This document shows positions 1 to 9,323 of a stretch of 64,000 bases of DNA, piece by piece (within the stretch, counting starts at the first letter, position 1; each line of letters opens with the position of its first letter). The position numbers and the translations under genes were made by a program. The stretch spans positions 62,001-126,000 of the forward strand of contig NZ_JOCA01000022.1 in assembly GCF_000718785.1 (NCBI RefSeq). The letters are read 5' to 3'. Origin of the DNA: Streptomyces sp. NRRL WC-3626. GTDB taxonomy: Bacteria; Actinomycetota; Actinomycetes; Streptomycetales; Streptomycetaceae. The notes beneath the pieces were generated by a model. It was not told the origin of the DNA and ran no database searches. It saw only the letters and a list, made by a program, of their open reading frames with translations.

Positions 1-495
1 GACCACGGGCCGGAAACCGGTGGCGGCGGAGGGTATGCCGACGGGGTCCTTGACGTGTTCGTCGGCGGCCTGTTCACCCGCGCGGACGAGGACCACGGGC
101 ACCTCGGCGCGGGCGATCACCGACTGGCCGACGGACCCGATCAGGAAGCCCGCGAGGCCGCTCAGGGCCCGCGAGCCCAGTACCAGCAGTTCCGCGTCGC
201 GTGCGGCGTCCAGCAGTGCGTCCGCCGGGGCTCCGGCCCGCTGTTCGGTGGTCACCTCGACGCCGGGGTGCCGCAGTCCGAGGCCCTCGGCGGCTTCCCT
301 GGGGATCCGCTCGGTCCAGTGCTGATGCGTCTCGGCGCCGAGGAGCGGGGCCTGGGCCATGGGCTCCGGTACCGGCTGCCACACATGCAGCAGCCGTACC
401 GCCGCCTGGCGCAGCGCGGCCTCGCGGGCCGCCCACTCCGCGGCCGCCCGGCTCTCCGGCGAGCCGTCGAGTCCCACGGTGATCACGCGTGCCAT
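1..495 (-). CDS. Universal stress protein (Usp), N-terminal part, cut by window edge
   Basis: The visible 165 codons begin MARVITVGLDGSPES and contain one complete Usp fold. The nucleotide-binding signature is seen near residues 107-128 (LGSRALSGLAGFLIGSVGQS, the G-2x-G-9x-G-S pattern), followed by the hydrophobic last strand VPVVLVR. The reading frame is open to base 1, so a second Usp domain probably follows, as in the tandem Usp proteins of actinobacteria. ATG 495 is preceded by an AGGAGGT-like Shine-Dalgarno about 7 bases away. ATP-binding Usp proteins are known to be induced by hypoxia and stationary phase. The phosphoketolase gene lies upstream on the same strand, and two OsdR/DevR-like boxes lie between them. 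Cofactor binding is inferred from the motif only. Confidence 0.9.
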   Translation of the reverse strand, partial: MARVITVGLDGSPESRAAAEWAAREAALRQAAVRLLHVWQPVPEPMAQAPLLGAETHQHWTERIPREAAEGLGLRHPGVEVTTEQRAGAPADALLDAARDAELLVLGSRALSGLAGFLIGSVGQSVIARAEVPVVLVRAGEQAADEHVKDPVGIPSAATGFRPVV

Positions 496-558
496 GCCGC
501 CCACCTCCTGTGTCCTTCGTCCTGCTCCCAGCGTCCCTCCCGGCGGTCTCACGGGGCA

Positions 559-593
559 GGGGCCTGTGGTCCCGGAACGGGGCCGACAGTCCC
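559..593. promoter_or_regulatory. Tandem DevR/OsdR-like boxes upstream of usp
   Basis: Two sites of form GGGCC-N4-GTCCC lie at 560-573 (GGGCCTGTGGTCCC) and 580-593 (GGGCCGACAGTCCC), exactly 20 bp apart. The DosR/DevR consensus core is GGGAC-N4-GTCCC, and Streptomyces OsdR recognises a related GC-rich version. They lie 65-98 bases upstream of the usp start, on the side expected for its promoter. Binding is inferred from pattern and gene context. Confidence 0.45.
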
Positions 594-757
594 TGCCGGC
601 CCCGTTGCGGGGGCCACGCGCACAAAACCGGCCCGGTATCCGGTCCACCGGCGCCGCGTCGGGGGCCGGGGTGTCGCGCAGCGGGAACGGGATGCCCGGC
701 GCGTCGTTCGGTCGGCCTCGTGGCCGTAGGCCTTCAGCCCGTTCTCCGCAGTGCGGG

Positions 758-3142
758 TCAGCCGTCCCACGACCAGTCGGCGACCTCGGGCAGGTCGACA
801 CCGTGCTCGCGGATGTACGCGTGGTGGCGCAGCCGGGTGTCCTCCATTTCCTGGCGTACGGCCGCGGCGCGCACCGCGAGGCCGGGGACGCGGTCGATGA
901 CGTCCATGACCAGCCGGTAGCGGTCCAGGTCGTTGCGGACCACCATGTCGAACGGTGTGGTGGTGGTGCCGATCTCCTTGTAGCCGCGCACATGCAGATG
1001 CGGGTGGCCGGTGCGGCGGTAGGCCAGCCGGTGGATCAGCCACGGGTAGCCGTGGTAGGCGAAGACGACCGGCTTGTCGGGGGTGAAGAGGCCGTCGTAC
1101 TCGAAGTCCGTCATCCCGTGCGGGTGTTCGCCGCTCGGCAGCAGCCGGGCGATGTCGACGACGTTCACGACCCGGACCGCGAGTTCCGGCAGGTGGTCAC
1201 GGAGCAGCTGCGCGGCGGCCAGTACCTCCTGCGTGGGCACGTCACCGGCCGCGGCGAGCACCACGTCCGGTTCCCGCTCGCCGCTCTCGGTGCCGGCCCA
1301 GTCCCAGACGCCGGCGCCGCGCGCGCAGTGCGCCCTGGCCTGCTCCATGGTCAGCCAGTCGAAGCAGGGCTGTTTGCCGGCGACGACGACGTTGACGTAG
1401 TCCTTGCTGCGCAGGGCGTGGTCGGCGACGGAGAGCAGGGTGTTGGCGTCCGGCGGCAGATAGACCCGTACGACCTCGGGGCTCTTGTTGAGGATGTGGT
1501 CGACGAAGCCGGGGTCCTGGTGGGAGAAGCCGTTGTGGTCCTGGCGCCAGACGTGCGAGGTGAGCAGGTAGTTGAGGGAGGCGATGGGGGCGCGCCAGGG
1601 CAGGCGGCGGGTCACGCGCAGCCATTTGATGTGCTGGTTGACCATGGAGTCGACGATGTGGACGAACGCCTCGTAGCAGGAGAACAGTCCGTGCCGGCCG
1701 GTGAGCAGATAGCCCTCCAGCCAGCCCTGGCAGGTGTGTTCGGAGAGGATCTCCATCACCCGGCCGTGACGGTCCAGGTGTTCGTCCACCTCGAGGGTGC
1801 CGGCCTGCCAGGCCTTGCCGCTGGCCGCGTAGACGGCCTGGAGGCGGTTGGACGCCGTCTCGTCGGGGCCGACCAGCCGGAAGTCGCGCCGGTCGGCGGT
1901 CCCGCGCATGACGTTCTCCAGCAGGTCGCCGAGGACGCGGGTGGGTTCGTGCAGGGTCGCGCCCGGTTTGTCGACCGGGACGGCGTACCGCTCCAGGGAC
2001 GGCAGCGGGAGTTCGCGTACCAGCAGGCCGCCGTTGGCGTGCGGGGTCGCCCCCAGCCGGCGGGAGCCGTCGGGGACGCACGCCAGGACGTCGGGACGGG
2101 GCGCTCCGTACGCGTCGAACAGTTCCCGCGGCCGGTAGGAGCGCAGCCACTCCTCGAGCTGCCGCAGATGCTCGGGGTTGTCCCGTACGGCGGACAGGGG
2201 GACCTGATGGGCTCGCCAGGTCCCTTCCACGGGAAGGCCGTCGACCTCGGCGGGGCCGGTCCAGCCCTTCGGGGTGCGCAGCACGATCACCGGCCAGCGG
2301 GGCCGTTCGGTCGCCCCGTCCTCGCGGGCGGCGCGCTGGATGCCGGCGATGCGGTCGGCGGCGGTGTCCATGGCGTGGGCCATGGCGCGGTGCACGGCGG
2401 CCGGTTCGTCGCCGGTGACATGGATCGGCTCGTGCCCGTACCCCTTGAGGAGGTCGTCGAGTTCGGATTCCGGCAGCCGGGAGAGCACCGTGGGATTGGC
2501 GATCTTGTAGCCGTTGAGGTGCAGGACCGGCAGGACGGCGCCGTCGTGCACCGGGTCCAGGAACTTGTTGGAGTGCCAGGAGGCGGCCAGCGGCCCGGTC
2601 TCCGCCTCACCGTCGCCGATGACACAGGCGACCAGCAGGCCGGGGTTGTCGAAGGCGGCGCCGTAGGCGTGCGAGAGGGCGTACCCCAGTTCGCCGCCCT
2701 CGTGGATGGAGCCGGGCGTCTCCGGCGCCACATGACTGGGCACACCCCCGGGGAAGGAGAACTGCCGGAACAGCCGTGCCATCCCGGCGGCGTCCCGGGT
2801 GACGTCCGGGTAGGTCTGCGTGTACGAGCCCTCCAGCCAGGAATTGGCGACCACGGCGGGTCCCCCGTGGCCGGGGCCCCACACGCAGAGCGCTTCCAGG
2901 CCCCGGGAGCGGATGAGCCGGTTGAGGTGCGTGTACACGAGATTCAGGCCGGGCGAGGTACCCCAGTGACCGAGCAGCCGCGGCTTGACGTGCTCCGGGC
3001 GCAGCGGTTCGGTGAGCAGGGGGTTCGCCATCAGGTAGATCTGGCCGACGGACAGATAGTTCGCGGCACGCCAATGGGCGTCCAGTGCCCTCGCTTCCTC
3101 GTCGGTGAGCGAACCGGGCCTCTGTTGCGGATCGACGGACAT
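758..3142 (-). CDS. xfp: Xylulose-5-phosphate/fructose-6-phosphate phosphoketolase
   Basis: This TPP-dependent cytoplasmic enzyme cleaves xylulose-5-P (or fructose-6-P) with phosphate to acetyl-P and glyceraldehyde-3-P (or erythrose-4-P). The protein is 794 residues, normal for the family. Family signatures are [10 protein letters not shown] (58-67), [17 protein letters not shown] (91-107), the TPP motif GDGEAETGP (177-185) and the central [13 protein letters not shown] block. ATG 3142 was chosen over an upstream in-frame ATG because it has an AAGGGGAA Shine-Dalgarno about 8 bases away and starts the conserved region. It sits between usp and the pentose operon, so it may drain pentose phosphate to acetyl-P, possibly under low oxygen; that role is inferred. 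Confidence 0.96.
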   Translation of the reverse strand: MSVDPQQRPGSLTDEEARALDAHWRAANYLSVGQIYLMANPLLTEPLRPEHVKPRLLGHWGTSPGLNLVYTHLNRLIRSRGLEALCVWGPGHGGPAVVANSWLEGSYTQTYPDVTRDAAGMARLFRQFSFPGGVPSHVAPETPGSIHEGGELGYALSHAYGAAFDNPGLLVACVIGDGEAETGPLAASWHSNKFLDPVHDGAVLPVLHLNGYKIANPTVLSRLPESELDDLLKGYGHEPIHVTGDEPAAVHRAMAHAMDTAADRIAGIQRAAREDGATERPRWPVIVLRTPKGWTGPAEVDGLPVEGTWRAHQVPLSAVRDNPEHLRQLEEWLRSYRPRELFDAYGAPRPDVLACVPDGSRRLGATPHANGGLLVRELPLPSLERYAVPVDKPGATLHEPTRVLGDLLENVMRGTADRRDFRLVGPDETASNRLQAVYAASGKAWQAGTLEVDEHLDRHGRVMEILSEHTCQGWLEGYLLTGRHGLFSCYEAFVHIVDSMVNQHIKWLRVTRRLPWRAPIASLNYLLTSHVWRQDHNGFSHQDPGFVDHILNKSPEVVRVYLPPDANTLLSVADHALRSKDYVNVVVAGKQPCFDWLTMEQARAHCARGAGVWDWAGTESGEREPDVVLAAAGDVPTQEVLAAAQLLRDHLPELAVRVVNVVDIARLLPSGEHPHGMTDFEYDGLFTPDKPVVFAYHGYPWLIHRLAYRRTGHPHLHVRGYKEIGTTTTPFDMVVRNDLDRYRLVMDVIDRVPGLAVRAAAVRQEMEDTRLRHHAYIREHGVDLPEVADWSWDG

Positions 3143-3358
3143 GCTGGGTTCCCCTTGCGGATCGATGATTCGGCCGGCGGAGGGTCCTGCGGAGCCTTTC
3201 GTCCCACTCTTCCCCGGTTCCCCGGGTACCCGACAGGGCCGACCGGGCCCTTCCGCCCTCACCGTCGGCCGGTTCCGCCGCCCCGGCGGGCCCCAGCGCC
3301 GCGGCCCCGCCCTCCCCGGTGCGGCGGGGTGGACGGGGCCGGACGGGCTGCGCCGGGG

Positions 3359-4117
3359 TCAGCGGCGGAGCAGGAGGGAGGTCACGCGGAGGCGGCCGCT
3401 GTGGATCCAGACGTCGGAGTACTCGACGGGCCGGTCGTCGGCGAGGTAGGTGACCTGCTGGAGGTACTGGACCGGGGCGCCCTCGGCGAGGTCGAGGGCG
3501 TCGGCGACGTCGGCGCCGGCCGCCTCGGCGCCGAAGGTGCGGCGGGCCGTGGCGATCTTCAGTCCGTAGGTGCCCTCCAGGACGCCGAAGAGACTCGCCG
3601 AGGTGAAGTCGACCTCCTCGATACCGGGCGCGAGGTCGGTGCGTACGAAGTTGAACAGCAGGGCGACCGGTCCCTGCTCGGTGCGCCGTACCCGCACCAG
3701 ACGCAGGACCCGGGTGCCCGGGGTCACGTCCAGGAGGGCCGCTACCGGTTTGGGCGGTGCGATCAGGGCGCACTCGCGCACCGTGGTCGTGGTCACCACG
3801 CCCTGGTCGGCGAAGTCCTCGGAGAGGGTGCTGAGTTTCTGGGCGATGGCGGGTTCGATCGTGGTCGAGGTCACGAACGTGCCCCGGCCCCGGACCTGGC
3901 GGAGCAGGCCCTCCTCGATCAGCGTGGTCAGCGCCCTGCGCAGCGTGCCGCGGCTGACGCCGAACTCCCTGGCCAGCTCCGGCTCGCTCTTGAGACGGTA
4001 GTGCGGCGGCCACTCGCCGCCGGCGATCCGCAGCCGGATGTGCTCCGAGATCTGGACGTGGATCGCCGTGGGGACGTCCCTTCTGATGCCTGGGACTCCG
4101 CCTTTGTCGGCCGTCAC
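3359..4117 (-). CDS. GntR-family (HutC/UTRA) transcriptional regulator of the pentose operon
   Basis: An N-terminal winged helix (LAREFGVSRGTLRRAL, about residues 48-63) is followed by a UTRA ligand-binding domain to the end, where effectors are usually sugar phosphates or related metabolites. GTG 4117 (252 aa) is preferred because AAGGAG lies about 11 bases upstream. An ATG at 4249 would add 44 low-complexity residues and overlap the aldolase gene. It is the last gene of the rbsK-C-B-A-D-deoC series, so it is probably the operon's own repressor, a job done by LacI-type RbsR in many other bacteria. The likely operator is the repeat at 10250-10273. The effector is unknown. Confidence 0.88.
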   Translation of the reverse strand: MTADKGGVPGIRRDVPTAIHVQISEHIRLRIAGGEWPPHYRLKSEPELAREFGVSRGTLRRALTTLIEEGLLRQVRGRGTFVTSTTIEPAIAQKLSTLSEDFADQGVVTTTTVRECALIAPPKPVAALLDVTPGTRVLRLVRVRRTEQGPVALLFNFVRTDLAPGIEEVDFTSASLFGVLEGTYGLKIATARRTFGAEAAGADVADALDLAEGAPVQYLQQVTYLADDRPVEYSDVWIHSGRLRVTSLLLRR

Positions 4118-4223
4118 AGTGGTCGCATCTCCTTCTCCGCTCTCACCGGGGGCGGGTGTCGCTCCGGCGTGGAAGCCGTCCCCCGGCCGCGGTGGGCGGC
4201 CCGGGGACGGCGGTGCTGTCCGG

Positions 4224-4937
4224 TCAGTAGCTGACGGTGGACGCGTCACCGGTGTCGGTGATGATCGCCAGCCCGGCGCTGGTCCCGAGCAGGGAGGCGC
4301 CCGCCCGCAGGAGCTCCAGGCCCTGGCGGTAGCTCTTGATCGAGCCGGACGCCTTCACCCGGACGCCTTCCCGCGCCCGGTCAACAAGGTAACGAACACT
4401 GGTCGGATTCGCAGTCTCGATCTGGCCGCTGCTGGCGTTCTTCAGGAAGGACGCGCCCGCCTCCATGGCGAGTTCGACCGCGGCCTCCTTTTCGGCATCG
4501 GTCAGCAGCGGCAGTTCCAGCATGACCTTGACGGGCAGGCCCGAGGCGCGCACGACGCCCGCGATGTCCTCGCGGAAGTCGTCGTAGCGGCCGCTCTTGA
4601 GCCAGCCGACCTGTACGCCGATGTCGAGCTGGTCGGCGCCGAGCCGGGCGATCTCGGCGGCCTCGGCGGCCTTCCCGGCGCTGGTCATGACGCCGACGGT
4701 CGGGAAGTCCAGGGCGGACGCCACCTCGACGCCGGTGCCCTTGAGCTCGGCGACGACGAGCGGGAGCCAGGAGGCGGGGACCATCGCCGCGTTGAAGCCG
4801 TGGGTGACGGCCTCCTGCGCGTGGGCGATCATCTCGTCGCGCGTCGCGTCCGGGTCGATCTTGGTGTGCTGGATGAACGGCGCCAACTCGGCCGGGGTGA
4901 GGCTGAGTTCGGCGAGGTTGACGGTGGTTTCGGACAC
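4224..4937 (-). CDS. DeoC-type class I aldolase (deoxyribose-phosphate aldolase family)
   Basis: This 237-residue TIM-barrel aldolase has the Schiff-base lysine in FLKNASSGQ (Lys166) and the second conserved lysine in RVKASGSIK (Lys195). Asp105 in QLDIGVQ matches the catalytic aspartate of DERA. Canonical DERA has FIKTSTGF where this protein has FLKNASSG, so the substrate may be deoxyribose-5-P or a related sugar phosphate. GTG 4937 is preceded by AAGGGAG about 8 bases away. It lies between rbsD and gntR in the same orientation with gaps of about 110 bases, so cotranscription with the ribose importer is likely. Exact substrate is uncertain, hence no gene symbol. Confidence 0.85.
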   Translation of the reverse strand: MSETTVNLAELSLTPAELAPFIQHTKIDPDATRDEMIAHAQEAVTHGFNAAMVPASWLPLVVAELKGTGVEVASALDFPTVGVMTSAGKAAEAAEIARLGADQLDIGVQVGWLKSGRYDDFREDIAGVVRASGLPVKVMLELPLLTDAEKEAAVELAMEAGASFLKNASSGQIETANPTSVRYLVDRAREGVRVKASGSIKSYRQGLELLRAGASLLGTSAGLAIITDTGDASTVSY

Positions 4938-5053
4938 GGGGTGATCTCCCTTGGGTGGTGGCGGCAGGAGCCCGGCGGATCGGCCGCCGGGTCTTCTCCG
5001 TGGGCTGCCGCCGCGAGTTGACGGTGCCGGGCCCGTCTGCCGGGCGGCGCGGC

Positions 5054-5509
5054 TCAGACCTTGGACGCGTACTGCTCCGGGACGACGACGCCTTCGCCGC
5101 CGAACCAGCGGGGCGCGTCGACGCCGCAGTAGAGGCCGATGTTTCCCCAGGGCTCGAAGGCTCCGGTGCGCACCACGGCCTTGGCCTCGCGGGCGAGGTC
5201 GCCGAGGACCTCGGCGTGCGGGCGGGTGGTGAACTCGGCGCCGGCGAAGCGCTCGTGCAGCCACGAGTCGAGGCGGGGGTTGTGGCTCGGGACGTCCTCG
5301 GCGCGGACCACACCCTCGACGACCAGTTCGTCGGCGATCAGGCCGAGGACGGTGCGCAGATCGGGCAGGTTCTCGGCGAGGGCCAGGTCGATCCGGTGCG
5401 CGTCGCGCGGCACGGGGAAGCCGGCGTCGACGACGAGCAGCAGGTCGGTGTGACCGAGGGTGGCGAGGACTCCGCTCAGTTCGGCGTTGAGGATGCCTGA
5501 GCGCTTCAT
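5054..5509 (-). CDS. rbsD: D-ribose pyranase
   Basis: RbsD interconverts beta-pyranose and furanose forms of ribose so that ribokinase receives the furanose form. The 151-residue protein has the conserved start MKRSGILNAELS, the catalytic histidine His20 in LGHTD, the acidic motif DAGFPVP, and a C-terminal pocket segment WGNIGLYCGVD. ATG 5509 is supported by a GAAAGGAACC Shine-Dalgarno. It lies between rbsA and the DeoC-like aldolase in the operon. Confidence 0.93.
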   Translation of the reverse strand: MKRSGILNAELSGVLATLGHTDLLLVVDAGFPVPRDAHRIDLALAENLPDLRTVLGLIADELVVEGVVRAEDVPSHNPRLDSWLHERFAGAEFTTRPHAEVLGDLAREAKAVVRTGAFEPWGNIGLYCGVDAPRWFGGEGVVVPEQYASKV

Positions 5510-5586
5510 GGTGGGTTCCTTTCGGGTGGGGCCCCGAGGAGGGACGGGGCCCACGGGGGTGCTGCGGGCGGACGGGGTCCGCGGGG

Positions 5587-7137
5587 TCAGGCCGCGGCCG
5601 GTGCCGCTCCGGTGGCGAGGGTCATCACGGATTCCTCGGTGGCGTCCGCGGAGTCGACGACGGCCACCAGGCGGCCTTCGCTCATCACCGCGACACGGTC
5701 GGTCAGGGTGAGCAGTTCGGGCAGGTCGGAGGAGGAACAGAGGATCGCCAGGCCCTTGTCGGCGAGCGCGGTGAGCCGGTCGTAGATCTCGGCCTTGGCG
5801 CCGATGTCGACGCCGCGGGTGGGCTCGTCGAGGATGAGCACGCCCGGGTCGATGGCGAGCCAGCGGCCGAGGACGGCCTTCTGCTGGTTGCCGCCGGACA
5901 GGCTGGTGATGGGCTGGGTCATGGTGGCGGTCTTCACCCGCAGCCGCTGGGCCTGTTCGGTGGCGGCCGCGTCGAAGGCCCGGCGGCGGATCAGGCCGAG
6001 CCGGCTGAACGCCTTCGTGGTGAGGGCGCCGACGTTCTCGCCGACGCTCATCGTGGTCAGCAGGCCCTGGGCGCGGCGCTCGCCGGGGACGAACGCCAGC
6101 CGGCGTTCCACGCTGGCGATCGGGTTGCGCCGCTCGTAGGGCTTTCCGAGCAGTTCCACGGTGCCGCCGGTCGCGGGGTCCGCTCCGAAGATGTTGTGGA
6201 GCAGTTCGACTCGGCCGGAGTCGGGGAGTCCGGCGACGCCGAGGATCTCTCCGGGGCGCAGTTCGAAGGAGACGTCCCGGTGCCGCCTGCCGCTCAGCTC
6301 CGTGACCTTGAGGGCTGGTTCGGCGGTGGGCTCGGCGGCGCCGGCCCGGCGGGTGAACCGGCCCAATTCACGGCCGACCATGGCGGCGACGGCCTGGTCG
6401 GGGGTGGTGTCCTCGCTGCGCCAGGAGGCGACGTGGCCGCCGTCGCGCAGGACCTGGATGTGGTCGGCCAGGCGGAAGACCTCCGGCATGCGGTGGGAGA
6501 CGTAGAGCATGGTCGTGCCGTTGGCCTTGAGCCTGTCCATGAGGGCGAACAGCCGGTCGGCCTCGGCGGGGGTGAGCATCGCCGTGGGTTCGTCCAGGAT
6601 CAGGACGCGGCAGCCCCGGGCGATGGAGCGGGCCACCACGATGAGCTGCTGGGTGGCCAGGTCCAGGGTGCGGACGGAGGCGTTCGGGTCCAGGTGGAGG
6701 TCGAGTTCGGCGAGGAGTTCGGTGGTGCGCTCCAGCATGCGGCGCCGGGAGGGGAACCAGCGGTTGCCCGGTTCGACGCCGCTGAGCACGTTCTCGGCGA
6801 CGGTGCGGTCGGGCAGCAGCGACAGTTCCTGGGGGACGATCGCGACGCCGTGCCGGCTGAGCATGGAGGCAGGCTCGAAGGAGGTGACCTCCTCGCCGAA
6901 CACGGTGACGCCGCCCTCGCTGGGCGGCTGGAGACCGGCCAGGATCTTGAGCAGGGTCGACTTGCCGGCGCCGTTCTCGCCGAGGAGGGCGGTGATGTCA
7001 CCGGCGGGGACGTCGAAGGAGACGTCGCGCAGGGCGCGGACCGGCCCGAAGTTCCGGGTGAGGCCGCGGACTTGGACGGCCGGTCCGCCGGGGCGGTCCT
7101 GGCCCCCCGGGGAGGCGGCGTGGGGTGCGGGGGTCAT
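5587..7137 (-). CDS. rbsA: Ribose ABC transporter ATP-binding protein
   Basis: This 516-residue protein carries two fused ABC ATPase domains, the layout of carbohydrate-uptake-2 importers (RbsA/MglA). The first half has Walker A GENGAGKST, signature TLDLATQQLIVV and Walker B LILDEPT. The second half has the degenerate Walker A expected for RbsA (GLPDSGRVEL) but an intact LSGGNQQKAVLGRWL signature and LILDEPTRG. ATG 7137 overlaps the rbsB stop as TGATG, giving translational coupling. It energises import through RbsC of sugar delivered by RbsB. The sugar could be another pentose, but rbsD and rbsK in the operon support ribose. Confidence 0.95.
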   Translation of the reverse strand: MTPAPHAASPGGQDRPGGPAVQVRGLTRNFGPVRALRDVSFDVPAGDITALLGENGAGKSTLLKILAGLQPPSEGGVTVFGEEVTSFEPASMLSRHGVAIVPQELSLLPDRTVAENVLSGVEPGNRWFPSRRRMLERTTELLAELDLHLDPNASVRTLDLATQQLIVVARSIARGCRVLILDEPTAMLTPAEADRLFALMDRLKANGTTMLYVSHRMPEVFRLADHIQVLRDGGHVASWRSEDTTPDQAVAAMVGRELGRFTRRAGAAEPTAEPALKVTELSGRRHRDVSFELRPGEILGVAGLPDSGRVELLHNIFGADPATGGTVELLGKPYERRNPIASVERRLAFVPGERRAQGLLTTMSVGENVGALTTKAFSRLGLIRRRAFDAAATEQAQRLRVKTATMTQPITSLSGGNQQKAVLGRWLAIDPGVLILDEPTRGVDIGAKAEIYDRLTALADKGLAILCSSSDLPELLTLTDRVAVMSEGRLVAVVDSADATEESVMTLATGAAPAAA

Positions 7138-8168
7138 CAGTCCTCCACGGTCGCGTCGGCGAGGTTGTCCTGGGTGATGAACTGGGCGCCGGTGTCCACA
7201 CCCTTGATCTCGGTGCCGTCGACGAGGAAGTCGTGCAGCACCTTGACGGCCTGGTAGCCCTGCTCGGACGGGTTCTGGCTGATGCTGAAGTCCAGGACGC
7301 CGCGTTCGATGTACTCGGCGGTCTGGGTCAGCAGGTCGAAGCCGCCCATGGTGATGGTGTCGGCCTTGCCGGACTGGCCCACCCACTTGGCGGCGGCCGT
7401 GGTGGAGCAGCAGTCGAGGCCTGCGACGGCGACCACGTCGGACTGGCCGGACATGGTCGACTCGACCGTGTTGTAGGCGCTGTTGGGCTCGTTGCCGACG
7501 TTGACCGGGCCGACGATCTTCAGCCCGCTGCCGTCCAGGCCCTCCTTGAAGCCGTTGAAGCGGTCGTGCGACCAGCCGGCGCCGGTGTCGACGGAGAAGA
7601 CCACGACGGACTTGCCGTTGACCTCACCCTTGAGGTCCTTGCGGAGCTGTTCGGCCTGGGCCTTGCCGGAGCCCTTGAGGTCCTGGCCGACGAAGCCCAT
7701 CTGCTCGGAGTCGGGGTTGTCGGTGTTGAAGGAGATGATCGGGATGCCCGCCTTGTACGCCTGGCTGATCACGGGCTTGAGGGCGTCGCTGGAGGCGGAG
7801 GAGACGGCGAGCCCGTCCACGGCCTTCTGCTGGATGAGCGTCTGTATCTCGGAGACCTGCTTGGCCGCGTCGCCGCCGGTGGGGCCGATGAGGGAGACGT
7901 CGGCGCCCAGCTCCTTGCCGGCCTTCTTCATCCCGGCGCCGATCGGGGTGGCGAAGGCGAGGGACGGGTCGTGGTAGCTGAGCTTGATGCGCATCGGCTT
8001 GTCGTCGTCGATCCGCTGCTGGATGTACGAGGCGAGCTTGAAGGAGCCGTCACCGGATCCGCCGGATCCGCTGTCGGCGGCGGTGACGGCGCCGCAGGCG
8101 GTGAGGGAGAGGGCCGCGGCGACGGCGGTGGCGGCCGTGAGGCCTCTGAGGAGGGTGCGCGGGGACAT
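7137..8168 (-). CDS. rbsB: Ribose-binding lipoprotein of ABC transporter
   Basis: The 343-residue substrate-binding protein starts with a lipoprotein signal peptide (RGLTAATAVAAALSLTAC, lipobox LTAC, Cys25) followed by a Gly/Ser linker and a periplasmic-binding-protein type 1 fold. Sugar-contact style motifs include NTDNPDS and FNGFKEGLD. Anchored outside the membrane, it delivers ligand to RbsC/RbsA. ATG 8168 is preceded by GAAGGAGCC. The gap to rbsC is 117 bases and the junction to rbsA overlaps by one base. Confidence 0.94.
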   Translation of the reverse strand: MSPRTLLRGLTAATAVAAALSLTACGAVTAADSGSGGSGDGSFKLASYIQQRIDDDKPMRIKLSYHDPSLAFATPIGAGMKKAGKELGADVSLIGPTGGDAAKQVSEIQTLIQQKAVDGLAVSSASSDALKPVISQAYKAGIPIISFNTDNPDSEQMGFVGQDLKGSGKAQAEQLRKDLKGEVNGKSVVVFSVDTGAGWSHDRFNGFKEGLDGSGLKIVGPVNVGNEPNSAYNTVESTMSGQSDVVAVAGLDCCSTTAAAKWVGQSGKADTITMGGFDLLTQTAEYIERGVLDFSISQNPSEQGYQAVKVLHDFLVDGTEIKGVDTGAQFITQDNLADATVED

Positions 8169-8285
8169 GAGGGCTCCTTCGTCGAGTCCGTGGATCGGGA
8201 GGCGTTCGGGGAGGAAGGGCCGGTGGGGCGGCGTTCGGGCGTACGGCGGTGTGCGGGGTGAGGGGGCGCGCCGGGCGGCGCGGGT

Positions 8286-9323
8286 TCAGGCGCGGGTCTT
8301 CCGCTTGCGCTGCCAGGTGTCGGCCGCGACGGCGGCGACGATGACGAGGCCGGTGACGACGGTCTGCCAGAAGGACGAGATGCCCTTGATGTTGAGGATG
8401 TTCTGGAGGAGGCCGATGAAGGCGACGCCGATGACGGTGCCCCACATCGTTCCGGAGCCGCCGAAGAGGGCGGCGCCGCCGATGATGACGGCCGAGATGA
8501 CGGTGAGTTCCAGGCCCTGGCCGGTCACGCCCTGGACGTAGGAGAGGAAGGACAGGCCGAGGACGCCGGCGAGGCCCGCGGTGAAGCCGGAGAGGACGAA
8601 CGCGGTCAGCTTGACCCGCTTGACGTTGACGCCGACGAGCCGCGCGGCCTCCTGGTTGCCGCCGACCGCGTAGGTGTTGAAGCCGAAGCGGGAGCGGGCC
8701 AGCAGGACGACGCCGATGGCGGCGACGACGGCGAAGAAGACGAACTGCATGGGCACGATGCCGAACAGCCGCCCCTGGCCGAGCAGGTTGAACTCGGCGA
8801 CGCCGGGCTGGGAGGAGCTCAGCGAGATCGGGGCGCCGTCGGAGATGAGCAGGGCGATGCCGCGGAAGACGCTGAGCGTGCCGAGGGTGACGATGAAGGA
8901 CGGGACGCCGAGGACCACCACGGCCAGACCGTTGAGGAGTCCGGCGAGGACACCGACCGCGAGGCCGACGAACATGGCCGCGGGCCAGCTCCAGCCGTCC
9001 GATATGAGCATGCCGGTGGAGATCGCGGAGAGGGCGTAGGTGGAGCCGACCGAGAGGTCGATCTCCCCGTTGAGGATGACGAAGGTCGCCCCTACGGCCA
9101 TGATGCCGATCTGCGCGATCTGCTGGCCCACCGAGAGAAGGTTGTCGGACTGCGCGAAGGTCGGCGAGAGCACGGTGCCCAGCAGGAAGAGCAGGACGAG
9201 CGCGGCGAAGACGCCGGCCTCCCGCGCGTGCAGCAGTCTGCGCAGCGCGAGCGGGAACTGCCGGGTGCTCGCGTCGGACGACGGGGCCGCGGTCGCGGGC
9301 GGCTTGGTGGCGGTCGAGGTCAC
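8286..9323 (-). CDS. rbsC: Ribose ABC transporter permease
   Basis: The 345-residue membrane protein has a cytoplasmic N-terminus followed by about eight to ten hydrophobic segments and the carbohydrate-uptake-2 permease signatures FVILNGEIDLSVGS, VLGVPSFIVTLGT and GGAALFGGSGTMWGT. It forms the channel with RbsA and RbsB. The start is GTG 9323 because it overlaps the rbsK stop as GTGA, the usual coupled junction in this genome, and gives the expected N-terminal extension before the first membrane helix. Confidence 0.95.
   Translation of the reverse strand: MTSTATKPPATAAPSSDASTRQFPLALRRLLHAREAGVFAALVLLFLLGTVLSPTFAQSDNLLSVGQQIAQIGIMAVGATFVILNGEIDLSVGSTYALSAISTGMLISDGWSWPAAMFVGLAVGVLAGLLNGLAVVVLGVPSFIVTLGTLSVFRGIALLISDGAPISLSSSQPGVAEFNLLGQGRLFGIVPMQFVFFAVVAAIGVVLLARSRFGFNTYAVGGNQEAARLVGVNVKRVKLTAFVLSGFTAGLAGVLGLSFLSYVQGVTGQGLELTVISAVIIGGAALFGGSGTMWGTVIGVAFIGLLQNILNIKGISSFWQTVVTGLVIVAAVAADTWQRKRKTRA

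Noticed and set aside
3234..3250. Third OsdR-like box GGGCCGACCGGGCCC upstream of xfp
   Set aside because: The spacing between the half-sites is one base too long compared with the boxes at 559-593, and the region is rich in GGCC runs, so chance is likely.
359..4234. A 1291-codon open frame on the plus strand
   Set aside because: It lies antisense to phosphoketolase and the GntR gene, both of which have full family motifs; long antisense frames are expected at this GC content.
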